Origin: Streptosporangium becharense
Lineage (GTDB): Bacteria; Actinomycetota; Actinomycetes; Streptosporangiales; Streptosporangiaceae
NCBI RefSeq assembly: GCF_014204985.1
Contig: NZ_JACHMP010000001.1
Coordinates: 5,146,001-5,210,000 of the forward strand
Length of the DNA stretch: 64,000 bases
Direction of reading: 5' to 3'
Shown: in pieces, positions 19,382 through 28,752 of the stretch
Position numbering within the stretch: position 1 is the stretch's first letter
Layout: the number at the start of each line of letters is the position of its first letter
Notes under the pieces: model-generated
Seen by the model: the letters and a program-made list of their open reading frames with translations, nothing else
Told to the model about the DNA's origin: nothing
The model's database searches: none
Made by a program: the position numbers and the translations under genes

Positions 19382-19997
19382 GACGTTTTCCTTGTCCTCG
19401 CGGTCGGGTTCCCGGCCGGTGTCCCACGCGGGGGGCCGTCCCACCGCGGGCCCCGGCCGGGTGGGATCTCTCCCACGTCGTGCCGGACGGTGGCCCCCAT
19501 CTGTTCTTCCCTGCTGCCCGGACACCGACAACGGGTCCCGTTCCCCCTGATGACCGGATAACCCGTTCCGGAGCGGAATCGGGCTCCCCAGCCCGGCGTC
19601 CCCCCCGTCCTGACTGGTCCGGTCTGTCCCGGCCGGCCTGTCCGGGCCGGTCTGACGCGTCCCGGTCGGTCCCGGTCGGCCCGGGGCGGGCCGGTCGGGG
19701 CCCCGTCGGCAGCCCCCGGACGTCAAGAACTAACTACTTTTCATCCCTGAAGCAGACATATGCCCATAGAAGATGACTATCCGCGCCTCGGGTGGCGGGA
19801 GAGTGGGAGGACGAAAGGCGACCACATGCCCGACCTCGAACCTTCCCCTCAGACGCATGGTGCCTGCGCGGTCACGACGACGCCCCCCGGGGCGGCCGTC
19901 GACCGCCCGGCCCGTCGGCGCACCGTCTCCGCCCCTCGCACCGGACCCGCGCGGCGCGGCGCGGCGCGATGGTCCTCGCCGGTTTCCAGGCGCACCG
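19382..19997. other. Long leader region before the SpoIIE-type phosphatase gene
   Basis: 19600-19710 consists of GC-rich short repeats of the GGTCCCGGTCGG type. 19730-19780 is locally AT-rich and may hold the promoter. GGGAGGACGAAAGG followed by ATG 19826 looks like a real translation start, but that frame (MPDLEPSPQTHG...) ends at 20071 and is not the SpoIIE frame. Either the phosphatase starts later or a frameshift joins the two. Confidence 0.5.
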
Positions 19998-21314
19998 GTG
20001 GTGGAGACGACGGGGGACGGGCCGTTGCGCGACGACGGCGAGCAGACGCTGGACGGGCCGATGCACGGTGACGGCGAGCAGACACTGGGCGGGCTGGTCG
20101 CCGCCCATCACCTGGCCACCGTGGAGGACCTGCCGGGCCTGGTCGCCGGATACGCCGGCCTGATCGGCTTCTCCCAGCCGACGTTGTACGTGGCCGACCT
20201 GCAACACCAGTTCCTGGTGCCGCTGCCCGGCCAGTACGACGCCGACGGCGAGCCGCTGAAGCGCATCCGCATCGACACCACCCTGGCCGGAAGGGCCTTC
20301 CGCTCCATGGAGATCATCCAGACCCGGCTCGCGGACCCTTCCCACCACCCCGAGGACACCTCCACGCGGCTTCTCACCGAGCAGGATCCGCGGCGGTTGT
20401 GGATGCCGCTGCTGGACGGCACCGAACGCGTCGGCGCGCTCGGGGTGAACGTGTCCGGCGGTGACGAGGTCATCCGGTGGCGGGCCGCCCAGCTGGCCTC
20501 GCTGACCGCGCTGCTGATCACCAGCAAACGCGCCGCCAGCGACACCTACGCCCGGCTGGTGCGCACCCAGCCGATGCAGCTGTCCGCCGAGGTGCTGTGG
20601 ACGCTGCTGCCCATGCGCACCTTCGCCACCGAGCGGGTGATGGTCAGCGCCGCGCTGGAACCGGCCTACCTGGTCGGTGGAGACGCCTTCGACTACGCGG
20701 TGGCCGGTGACACCCTGCATCTGTCGATCTTCGACGCCATGGGACACGACACCGCCGCCGGGCTGACCGCCACCATCGCGATGGGCGCCTGCCGCAACAG
20801 CCGCCGCCAGGGTGCCGGCCTGCTGGCCAGGAGCGAGGTGATCGACGCGGCGATCGCCGAGCAGTTCGGCGGCGACCGCTTCGCCACCGGCGTCCTGGCC
20901 GATCTCGACACCCGGACCGGCCTGCTGAGCTGGGTCAACCGGGGGCATCACCCGCCGCTGGTGCTGCGCGGCGGACGACTGGTGGCCATGCTGGAGGCGC
21001 CCGCCGACCCGCCGATGGGGTTCGGGATGGGCGCGTTCACCGAGCCGTCCCACTACCAGCTGGAACCCGGCGACCGGTTGCTGTTCTACACCGACGGCAT
21101 CATCGAGGCCAAGAACCCCGCCGGGCAGGAGTTCGGCCTGGAGCGCTTCGTCGACTTCGTCGTCCGCCGCGAGGCCGACGGCGTGCCGCCCCCCGAGACG
21201 CTGCGCCGCCTGATCCAGACCCTCCTGGAGCACCAGCAGGACCACCTCGATGACGACGCCACCGTCCTGCTGGTCGAATGGCGCACCCAGATGTACCACC
21301 GCCTCCTGTTATGA
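19998..21314 (+). CDS. GAF domain and PP2C-type (SpoIIE) protein phosphatase
   Basis: Serine phosphatase of the SpoIIE/RsbU type, likely acting in an anti-sigma-antagonist pathway, about 438 residues. Residues 25-165 look like a GAF sensor domain. Residues 185-432 form the phosphatase domain, with VGGDAFDYA, DAMGHDTAAGL, NRGHHPPLVLRGG, FYTDGIIEA and DDDATVLLVEW, which contain the metal-binding Asp residues. The start is unsure: GTG 19998 or 20001 is the earliest good choice by codon use; the frame is open to ATG 19773 but that part has poor codon pattern. DGEQTL occurs twice near the N-terminus from a short duplication. Confidence 0.85.
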   Translation: MVETTGDGPLRDDGEQTLDGPMHGDGEQTLGGLVAAHHLATVEDLPGLVAGYAGLIGFSQPTLYVADLQHQFLVPLPGQYDADGEPLKRIRIDTTLAGRAFRSMEIIQTRLADPSHHPEDTSTRLLTEQDPRRLWMPLLDGTERVGALGVNVSGGDEVIRWRAAQLASLTALLITSKRAASDTYARLVRTQPMQLSAEVLWTLLPMRTFATERVMVSAALEPAYLVGGDAFDYAVAGDTLHLSIFDAMGHDTAAGLTATIAMGACRNSRRQGAGLLARSEVIDAAIAEQFGGDRFATGVLADLDTRTGLLSWVNRGHHPPLVLRGGRLVAMLEAPADPPMGFGMGAFTEPSHYQLEPGDRLLFYTDGIIEAKNPAGQEFGLERFVDFVVRREADGVPPPETLRRLIQTLLEHQQDHLDDDATVLLVEWRTQMYHRLLL

Positions 21315-21559
21315 GGCTGCGCGGGTCCGTGGGCAGGCGACTGCCGCCCGACGAGCTTCAAGACTCGGTCAAGGTGCGTTGCAGCGGCCCACATTTCCTT
21401 CCAAGTGACCTACAAGCCGGTTCCATAAACTTGTCGATGCATAGCAAACACCGACTGCTGCCGGCAGCGTTCACCGAAGGCGGACATCGTGACGCCAGGT
21501 TCACGCAAATAGCCTCGGCGTTCGCTCTGCCTGAAAACCAGCTGATCGGAGAAATCTTC

Positions 21560-21790
21560 ATGAGAATCAAGCGGGTAATTGCCGCGGCGGCGCTGACCAC
21601 CGGTGTGCTGGCCTTCGGCTCGGCTCCCGCCCACGCCATTCCCCTTCCTCCGCCGGGTGGCGCCAACCTCACCGTCATCAGCTACTACGACGGGCAGCAG
21701 CTTGTCGGGCAGAGCTGGTCCGGGTGCGGTCAGTCAGGCCAGTGGGGGACGCTGGCGGGCTCGTCCAAGGTCTCTTTCACAGCCTGCTGA
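21560..21790 (+). CDS. Small secreted protein (DUF6289-like)
   Basis: A 76-residue protein with a classic signal peptide (MRIKRVIAAAALTTGVLAFG, cleavage after AHA near 27). The mature part of about 49 residues begins IPLPPPGG, is rich in Gly, Ser and Gln, and has two Cys (SGCGQ and the last residue), which could form a disulfide. It resembles the small exported DUF6289 proteins of actinomycetes by pattern; the assignment is from memory. GGAG lies eight bases upstream of ATG 21560. Function unknown. Confidence 0.75.
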   Translation: MRIKRVIAAAALTTGVLAFGSAPAHAIPLPPPGGANLTVISYYDGQQLVGQSWSGCGQSGQWGTLAGSSKVSFTAC

Positions 21791-22001
21791 GCAACGGGGT
21801 GAATGCCTGACCTCTCACGTCTCGACGCGGGAACGGCGACCTTCTGCCGTGCGACGAAATGGGCTTGAAGCGGCAGGGGCTCTTTCGGCGATCGCGCCGG
21901 GAGGGTACAAGCCGCGTGGCCCGGGTGGTGAGCGAACCGCGTGCGTAAATCCCCGGGGTCGACCACGACGGCTCCGGGGCGGCAGGCGGGTGACGAGCAT
22001 C

Positions 22002-22059
22002 CGCACGAAAAGTCGCACCAAGGAGGCCGCAACCGTGAGCCGGCGCGACTTTTCGTGCG
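22002..22059. repeat. Perfect 15-bp inverted repeat around a ribosome-binding site
   Basis: CGCACGAAAAGTCGC (22002-22016) returns as its exact complement at 22045-22059. The 28-base loop contains AAGGAGG. The element lies in the 470-base gap 21791-22260, which otherwise holds only the tandem hairpins at 22179-22254. Confidence 0.7.
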
Positions 22060-22070
22060 CGATGGCGTGA
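22035..22070 (+). CDS. Possible 11-codon leader peptide within the hairpin
   Basis: AAGGAGG, then eight bases, then GTG and the frame MSRRDFSCAMA with stop TGA at 22068-22070. The codons for RDFSC lie in the right arm of the inverted repeat, an arrangement like an attenuator leader. No plus-strand gene follows before the tandem hairpins at 22179, so it may be a relic, a standalone RNA or chance. Confidence 0.3.
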   Translation: MSRRDFSCAMA

Positions 22071-22178
22071 GGACCCTCGCCGCCGTCGTGACCAGGAACC
22101 CGACCGTGAGGGCAGCTGTCCGATCGGCATCGGGGCCGCGGGTAAAGGCGTGTCGCCGTGTCGCGGGCAGACGGCAAC

Positions 22179-22254
22179 GGCCCGCCGGGAGCCGAATCGG
22201 CTCCCGGCGGGCCGGAAGTCCGCGGGCTCCCGTCCGGCCGGACGGGAGCCCGCG
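22179..22254. terminator. Tandem perfect hairpins after the giant secreted gene
   Basis: Two strong stems stand in a row: 22179-22213 (17-bp arms around one base) and 22221-22254 (34-bp palindrome with GGCC centre). They start six bases beyond the stop codon of the minus-strand giant gene and could end transcription in both directions. Confidence 0.75.
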
Positions 22255-22260
22255 AACTTT

Positions 22261-25200
22261 CTAGTTACGGCCGCTGACGCGGACGGTGCCGGTCACGGAC
22301 GGTGCCGGGCCGGTGCGCTGGTTGTCGTAGACCAGCCCGCCGTCCTTGCCCCACGCCCTCAACCGGAACCGGTCGGTGTGCGGATCCGACGCCGTGATCT
22401 CGAAGGTGACCTCGGTGGTGTCGTTGACCCGGCCGGTGCCGCGCAGCACCGCCGTGCCGTCCGCCGCGGCGAGCACCGTGTAGGCGGTGTGCCGCAGCGT
22501 GAACCCGGGGGCGTCGTAGCGCAGCTCACCGGTGGGCGCGCCGCCCTGCGACGGGTAGCCGGCGGTGACGGCGAAGGCCGCCTTGCCCGCCGCCTCGCAG
22601 GCCGCGCTCAGCCGGCACGAACCCGCCGGTGACGCCACCTGGCCCTCACCGCTCAGCGACCCGGCCCTGGCCAGGACGAGCACGTGGGCCTTCTTGGTGG
22701 TGGTGGAGGCGCCGTCGTCGTCGGTCACCGTCACCGTGACCGGGTAACGCCCGGGCTTGGTGAAGGTGTGCGTGCCGATGGTGCTCCCCTTGCCCTCGTG
22801 CCCGGCCAGGGCACCGGCGACCTTGTGGCCGTCGACGGTCCAGGTGCCCGTGTGGGTGTCGGCGGTGCCCGGATCGGTGAAGGACGCCTTCAGCGTGACC
22901 GGGACGCCCACCGCGGCGACGGTGTCGGCGGCCGGCTCCTCCAGCTTCACCTCGGGGGCGGCACCGGCGGCCTTGACCTTCAGCCGAGCGGTGCCGGTGG
23001 CGCCCCTGTCGTCGGTGACCGTCACCGTGACCGTGCGCTCACCGTCGTCGGTGAACACGTGCTCCAGCTTCAGCCGCGTGCCGTCCACGGGCAGCACCCG
23101 GGGGCCGGTGCCGTCGCCGTAATCGACGGTCGCCGTCCACGCCTTCGACCCGGGGTCGCTCAGCGACCCGGACGCCTTCCAGGCGGTGCCCTCGGTGACC
23201 TTCCCGGGTCCCGACAGCGTCACCTCGGGCGCCTGGTTCGGCGTCTGCCCGGTGACGACGGTGGCGGTGAAGACCACCGAGGTCTGCAGGCCGCCGTTGT
23301 CGCGTACCGTCACCACGACCGGATACCTGCCCGCGCTCGCCCACCGGTGCTCCAGAGTGATCTGCGCACCCTGGGCAGTGACCGCCACCGGGCCGGTGCC
23401 GTCGCCGTAGTCCACGCTCGCCGTCCAGGACGCGGAGCCGGGGTCGGACACCGGCACCACCCGCTGGAGCTTCTCGTTCACCGTCAGCTCCACGTCGGTG
23501 CCCGCGGCCGCCACCGGGGCGGTGTTGGCGGCCGGGGCGGCCGCGATGACGTAGCGGATGCCGTCGCTGTAGCCGGTGTCGCCCTTGCTGTCGGTGACCA
23601 TCACCGCGGCGACCCCCTCGGAGGGGGCCCTGAACGTCCCGGTCACGGTGACGGTGCCGCCGCCGCCTTCGGCCTTCGGCGTCACCTCGACCTTGCTGGT
23701 GGGCTCGAAGTCACCCAATTCCACCCCCCACCAGACCTCGGCGGTGTGGGTGTCGGCCGGGTCGCCGTCGCTGAACGGCACGGTCAGCGTGAACGGCTGT
23801 CCCACCACGCCCGTCAACGGGCCCGCGGGAGTGTCGACCTGCGGGACGGCGTTGGATTCCTTCCCCTGGCCGGTCAGGGTCGTCACATACGACGGCTGGT
23901 CCCCGCCGGTGGTGACGGTGAGCTTCCCGCTGGCCGCTCCCACCTGGGTCGGGGCGAAGCTCACCCACATCAGGCACGTCTTGCCCGCCTCGAGCGTCGC
24001 GCCGGCGGCGGGGCAGTCGTTGGTCTGCGTGAAGGGGCCCTCGGTCTTGATGGCGGTGATCTTCATGGGGTCGCTGCTCCGGTTGGTCAGCTTCACCTCC
24101 GTCGGGTAGGCGCTGCTCGTGCCCACCCGGACGGGATCGAAGGTGATCGCGGTGCGGTTCAGCGCGTGCCGGACGGTGGCGGTGGCCTCGGCCCTGTTGT
24201 TGCCTCTGGCGGGGTCGGTCACGTCCAGGGTGTGCGCCGTCGCCGAGGTCTTGACCTCGACACCGTCGCCGGCGCCGGCGGGGATGGTGGCGGTCACCGT
24301 GACGGTGGCGCTCCCGCCCGGCTCCAGGACCTTGACCGTGTTGCGGAACCCGCCGCCGCTCTTGAACGGGGTGCACAGACCCCGCGAGGTCTCACACACT
24401 CCCCCCGAGAACGCGGGAACGACCATGTCCAGCTGGACGCCGGTCGCGGTGTCGGGACCCTTGTTGGTCACGGTGCTGGTCCACGTGACGCTCGCGCCCG
24501 GGCCGAACTCGGCCGAGGAGACCTTGTGCGTGACCTCCAGATCCGCCCGCGGGGCGGACGGGGTCAGCAGGTAAGCCCGCTCCCCCTGTGAGCCGGTCCC
24601 GTCCTTGATGAAACCGCGCGCCAGGATCTGGCCCGAGGAGTTGACGTCCGCCACCGAGATCAGGCGCATGCAGGGCACCGCCCCCTCGGCGCACGCGGGC
24701 AGGGGAAGCAGGTCCTGCAGGTTGTAGCGCCGCTCCTGCAGCCACACGACCGGCGTGTCGTTCTGCTGACCGGTGAAACCGGCCACCAGGCCGTGGTCGT
24801 TGACGGCGTACGCCCTGCCCTCACCCAGGTCGGTGCGCCGGCCGTCCTGCCAGGTGTAGGCATGCGTGGTGAGCTTCCCGTCGGTGTCGCACATCGCCTC
24901 GCCGACCGCCAGGCCGCCGGCGTTGACGTCATGGGCGACGCCGCCCTCGCGCGTGCACTTGGGGATCTCCAGCGGCGTGGTCACCCCGTCGTGGTGAACG
25001 GCCGGGCCCCACCCGGTGGCTTTACCGGAAGGGTCCTGCTCCTTGACATAGGCACCGGCGGCCATCCCCCGGTCGTTGATCCGGCCGCCCCCGACGCTGC
25101 TGGTGTATAGCGGGGTGTCGGGCAGCCGCCGGAACTCCCTGCCGTTCCATATCCAGTGGTAGCCGTCGCTGCCGTCCCACTTGCCGATACGGCCGAGCAC

Positions 25201-28200
25201 CTGACCGGTGTCGTTCAGGCCCACCGCGGCACTGGACGTCGACGCGTCGTCGCTGGAATGCAGGTCCGTGACCGACCCGCCGCGGTAGACCACCGCGTGC
25301 TCGCGCAGCACGTCGTTCTGCCACTTCTCGGCCCAGCCGGCCACGTCGCCGGCCTCGTTGATGTCCGTGGCGCCCGACGGGCAGCGGGCCTTGCCCGACC
25401 CCTCGCACGACAGGCCGCCCAGGTCGGTGAACACACCGTCCTGCCAGCGCACGGCCCGCCGGTCATCGCCCCTTCCCACCGTGGCGGCGACCTGACCGTG
25501 GTCGTTCAGCGCGACCGGCTCGGTCTGATCGGCGGTGTAGCCGGGCAACGCGCCAAGCTCGGTCACCGTGTAGGAGCCGAACCTGGCCTGCACCGTGTGC
25601 GGGCCGTCCATGACGACGGTCAGCGCACCCGGACCCCGCTCCTGGCCGTCGATCACCCATCCGATCAGGATGCGTCCGGCCTCGGGGGTCGCGGTCAGCG
25701 TCACCTCGGTCCCGGCCCGGTACTTCTCCTGCGCCGGCGACGCCGACACCGACCCGCCCGGCCCGGCCGACAGCGTCAGCTCGAACTCACGGGTGTCCGG
25801 CTTGGCCACGAGCTCGCGGTCGGTCCGCAGCCCCTTGGCCGTCTCCGTCTTGACCACGACGTAGTACCGGTCACCAGGCAGCGCCTCGGTGCGCGCGCCG
25901 TAGACACCGTCGCCGGCGGCGCCGTCCCCGCTGTTGCCGTCATCGTTCAGCGTCATGGCGACGCGGTCCGGCTTGGACTCGATCCCGACCAGCCACGCCT
26001 TCACCGGCACCCCGGTGACCGGCTGACCGTCGTCGGTGACCGTGGCCGTCACCGTCACCCGGCCGTCCTGTGCCACCTCGGCCTTGGCCGCCACCTTCAC
26101 CGGGTTGCCGGTGACCCACGCGGCCAGATCGGCCTTCACCGCCTGCGCGGCCGTGTTGGTGATCTCCAGCGTCCACGCACCCGCCTGCTGACCGGTGACG
26201 CTCAACCCCTGGAACAGCTGCTTGGCCGCGTCACTGCCCGCCGCGTAGGAGGTGGTCACCTTCCCCGACGGATCCCGCAGCGCCAACCCCACCGTCTCGG
26301 GCAGCAGCACACCGGTGACACCGAACGCCAGCCCCTGCGGCACCTGCAGCGGCACCTTTGCCGTCTGCCCCGGCTCCACCGTCGCCGTCGGCCCGTCGAA
26401 CGTCGACAACGAAACGTTCTGCTCCGCCCCCTCATCGGTGGGAGCGGCCGCGCCGGTCGGCGCCGTGCCCTTCTCGCCCGTCGCGGTCAGCTCCCCGTTC
26501 GTCCCGTTGGAGAAGGGCACGGAATACGCCAGCCGCGGCAGGACGTACTCCTTGAAGACGTTCTCCGAGGACGTCATGGACGAGTGCCACGCATACGGGA
26601 GCGGATGGTGGTCGTCCCACCCGGGAGTGAGAAGGAGGTTCAGCGCGCTCCACCACGGAACGACACCGTCGCCCAAGGACGGGAGCGGGTACTTTTCCGA
26701 GGTGCAGATAACCGGCAGATCGGTGCCGACGAGGTTGGAGGCCAGCACGTGCTTCAGGTTCGTGATCCTGTCGTTGAACCCCGACCTCGGCTGCTCGTCG
26801 TCACCGTCCAGGTAATCCGTGGTGAGCTCGATGACCGACGGGTACCAGGGAGTGAGCTCTTTCGTGATCGCCTCTTCCACGATCCTGTCCGCGCACGGGC
26901 TGCCCCCGTTCGGTATGCCCAGCCCGATCAGGCGACTCACCGCCGGCCTGACGCCGGTCGTCATCGGCATCTGCGTCTGGATGTACTGCCGAGCGATCAG
27001 GCCGCCCATCGAATGGGCCACCATGTTGACGTGGAAGGCGCCCGTCTTCTTGCGCACGTCTTCAACGTAGATCGCCAGCTCGTCGGCGTTCTGCCGGATG
27101 CTGTAGGTCTCATCGAGCGGGTTCCATGGTTCGCCGGTGTCCATCCGGCCCTCCGCCTGGTCGTCACCGACCGCCCACACGTGGCCCTGCGGATGGCCCA
27201 GCCTCTTCATCATCTCGTTGTAGGTGCCCCAGGAGTCCTCCGCGTCGCTGCGCCAGCCGTGCACCGCCACCACCGGCTTCGGCAGAACGACGATGGGCTC
27301 GATCGCGCTGTCCACGAGCCTGCCGCCGTGGTAGAGCTTCGCGCTCACCGTACGGTCCGACTGCGGTTTGGGGCCCCTCTCCCAGGCCCACCCGTTGGTG
27401 TCCCATTCCTCGCGCACCGTGACGGTCTTGTGCGGCTCCAGCTCCACCACCTGCCGTCCGCTGATGAGGCTTCGGCCGGTGATGTCGTCGACCAGCCCGA
27501 CCTCCGCCTGCATGAGGAAGTCGCTGGGGTTGGTGACCTGAGCGACGACGCGGACCTTGTTGCCCTCGACCGTGCTGCCCGCGCCGTCCGGCACGGGGTT
27601 CCACTCCGTGGAGGGGTACCTCTGGGTCTCGATGGTGAGCGAACCGATGACGGGCCGGACGCCCAGGTCGAGCAGGAAGGCGTGGTCCCACGTCGTCTGC
27701 TTGCCCCACCGCCCGACCACGGCGATCTGGCCGCGGTCGTTGATACCCGTGGCGTGCCTGAGGGTCACGTCGTAGCCCGCGGCCCGCACCAGGTCGGTCA
27801 GGTCGATTCCCTGGCCGTTCTGATACAGCGCGGCCCGCGGCGCGTCGTCGGCGGCCTTCATCATCCCGACGCCGACACCGGCGTTGTTGATCGCGTTCAC
27901 TGTGCCGCCACGATCGGCCGGAGTCTTCATCACTGTGGCATCGCCGCCCTCATCCCAGATGAGGGGACGGTGAACGTCGTTCGCGTCCGTCCCGGCGCCG
28001 GCCACCTGGCCGTTGTCGTTGACATCGGTGGCGATGGTCTCGCCGACGAAGTTCAGCCTGTCCTTAATGGGGTTGAGAGGCTTGCCCGGCTCGGTACGGA
28101 AGGCACGGAACTTGTCGACGTCCTTCTCGGGGTCCATGTCGGCCATGCCGACGACCTCACCGGACTCGTTCAGCGAGTATGCCTCTATGTCCTGGCCGGC

Positions 28201-28752
28201 GAACGCCGCGAGATTCAGGATGGAACCGTCGGGATCACGGATCCATTCGTAGCCCGTGATCTGCCCCCGATTGTTGATCCCGCTGCCGTAGAGCAGGCCC
28301 AGTCGGGTCGTCTTGCCGTCCTTGTAGACGAAGGTGTCGGCATAGGGCACTCCACCCTGGGAGGCGACGCGGCCGATCACCGTGCCGTCGTCGTTGACCT
28401 CCACGGCCTGGCTTCCCCGGTCCGGGTTGCCGAGGGCCGCGTGGATGTTCACGGTGGACCCGGCGGAGAACAGCACGGCGTTGGCCTTGCCGGTCTCCGG
28501 ATTCTGGACGTAGCCGGCGACCTGGCCTTTGCTGTTGATCTTTCCGAGATGGCCGTCGGAGGTGTTGAGGGCGCCGAGGTGGGTGAGCTTGAGCCCGTCG
28601 GGTTCCTCCGCGATCTTGGGGGACGGGGATGGGGACGGGGGTGGTGTGGGTGCGGCGATCGCGGACGCGGGCAGGGCGAGAGAGCCGAGCACCGCGACGA
28701 GTGCGGGAATCGCTATCCGCCGCGCGGAGGCGCGACTGAATAACCAGGACAA
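22261..28752 (-). CDS. Giant secreted multidomain protein with HAF-type repeats, lipase-like domain and PKD domains
   Basis: About 2163 residues. Start chosen at TTG 28752, with GGAG eight bases away and a good signal peptide (MSWLFSRASARR, then IAIPALVAVLGSLALPASA); GTG 28782 has no ribosome site. Approximate layout: HAF/DUF3466-like repeats to 370 (units such as INNRGQITGYE, LNESGEVVGMA, INDRGQIAVVG); alpha/beta hydrolase 495-770 with VHGWRSD and the nucleophile elbow VAHSMGGL (Ser near 581); beta-sandwich domains to 990 (GDGVYGARTEALPGDRYYVV); an InlB B-repeat-like unit (AGPGGSVSASP); a second HAF block to 1400; DUF11 (TVTNKGPDTATGVQL); choice-of-anchor D type domain; then at least three PKD domains (VDYGDGTGP twice). 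No sortase signal or C-terminal anchor. Probably an exported lipase or esterase that binds a surface. Confidence 0.9.
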   Translation of the reverse strand: MSWLFSRASARRIAIPALVAVLGSLALPASAIAAPTPPPSPSPSPKIAEEPDGLKLTHLGALNTSDGHLGKINSKGQVAGYVQNPETGKANAVLFSAGSTVNIHAALGNPDRGSQAVEVNDDGTVIGRVASQGGVPYADTFVYKDGKTTRLGLLYGSGINNRGQITGYEWIRDPDGSILNLAAFAGQDIEAYSLNESGEVVGMADMDPEKDVDKFRAFRTEPGKPLNPIKDRLNFVGETIATDVNDNGQVAGAGTDANDVHRPLIWDEGGDATVMKTPADRGGTVNAINNAGVGVGMMKAADDAPRAALYQNGQGIDLTDLVRAAGYDVTLRHATGINDRGQIAVVGRWGKQTTWDHAFLLDLGVRPVIGSLTIETQRYPSTEWNPVPDGAGSTVEGNKVRVVAQVTNPSDFLMQAEVGLVDDITGRSLISGRQVVELEPHKTVTVREEWDTNGWAWERGPKPQSDRTVSAKLYHGGRLVDSAIEPIVVLPKPVVAVHGWRSDAEDSWGTYNEMMKRLGHPQGHVWAVGDDQAEGRMDTGEPWNPLDETYSIRQNADELAIYVEDVRKKTGAFHVNMVAHSMGGLIARQYIQTQMPMTTGVRPAVSRLIGLGIPNGGSPCADRIVEEAITKELTPWYPSVIELTTDYLDGDDEQPRSGFNDRITNLKHVLASNLVGTDLPVICTSEKYPLPSLGDGVVPWWSALNLLLTPGWDDHHPLPYAWHSSMTSSENVFKEYVLPRLAYSVPFSNGTNGELTATGEKGTAPTGAAAPTDEGAEQNVSLSTFDGPTATVEPGQTAKVPLQVPQGLAFGVTGVLLPETVGLALRDPSGKVTTSYAAGSDAAKQLFQGLSVTGQQAGAWTLEITNTAAQAVKADLAAWVTGNPVKVAAKAEVAQDGRVTVTATVTDDGQPVTGVPVKAWLVGIESKPDRVAMTLNDDGNSGDGAAGDGVYGARTEALPGDRYYVVVKTETAKGLRTDRELVAKPDTREFELTLSAGPGGSVSASPAQEKYRAGTEVTLTATPEAGRILIGWVIDGQERGPGALTVVMDGPHTVQARFGSYTVTELGALPGYTADQTEPVALNDHGQVAATVGRGDDRRAVRWQDGVFTDLGGLSCEGSGKARCPSGATDINEAGDVAGWAEKWQNDVLREHAVVYRGGSVTDLHSSDDASTSSAAVGLNDTGQVLGRIGKWDGSDGYHWIWNGREFRRLPDTPLYTSSVGGGRINDRGMAAGAYVKEQDPSGKATGWGPAVHHDGVTTPLEIPKCTREGGVAHDVNAGGLAVGEAMCDTDGKLTTHAYTWQDGRRTDLGEGRAYAVNDHGLVAGFTGQQNDTPVVWLQERRYNLQDLLPLPACAEGAVPCMRLISVADVNSSGQILARGFIKDGTGSQGERAYLLTPSAPRADLEVTHKVSSAEFGPGASVTWTSTVTNKGPDTATGVQLDMVVPAFSGGVCETSRGLCTPFKSGGGFRNTVKVLEPGGSATVTVTATIPAGAGDGVEVKTSATAHTLDVTDPARGNNRAEATATVRHALNRTAITFDPVRVGTSSAYPTEVKLTNRSSDPMKITAIKTEGPFTQTNDCPAAGATLEAGKTCLMWVSFAPTQVGAASGKLTVTTGGDQPSYVTTLTGQGKESNAVPQVDTPAGPLTGVVGQPFTLTVPFSDGDPADTHTAEVWWGVELGDFEPTSKVEVTPKAEGGGGTVTVTGTFRAPSEGVAAVMVTDSKGDTGYSDGIRYVIAAAPAANTAPVAAAGTDVELTVNEKLQRVVPVSDPGSASWTASVDYGDGTGPVAVTAQGAQITLEHRWASAGRYPVVVTVRDNGGLQTSVVFTATVVTGQTPNQAPEVTLSGPGKVTEGTAWKASGSLSDPGSKAWTATVDYGDGTGPRVLPVDGTRLKLEHVFTDDGERTVTVTVTDDRGATGTARLKVKAAGAAPEVKLEEPAADTVAAVGVPVTLKASFTDPGTADTHTGTWTVDGHKVAGALAGHEGKGSTIGTHTFTKPGRYPVTVTVTDDDGASTTTKKAHVLVLARAGSLSGEGQVASPAGSCRLSAACEAAGKAAFAVTAGYPSQGGAPTGELRYDAPGFTLRHTAYTVLAAADGTAVLRGTGRVNDTTEVTFEITASDPHTDRFRLRAWGKDGGLVYDNQRTGPAPSVTGTVRVSGRN

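Noticed and set aside
25156-28743. A 1195-codon open frame antisense to the giant secreted gene
   Set aside because: Composition is Arg/His/Val-rich without any domain; the minus strand shows signal peptide, repeats and known domains.
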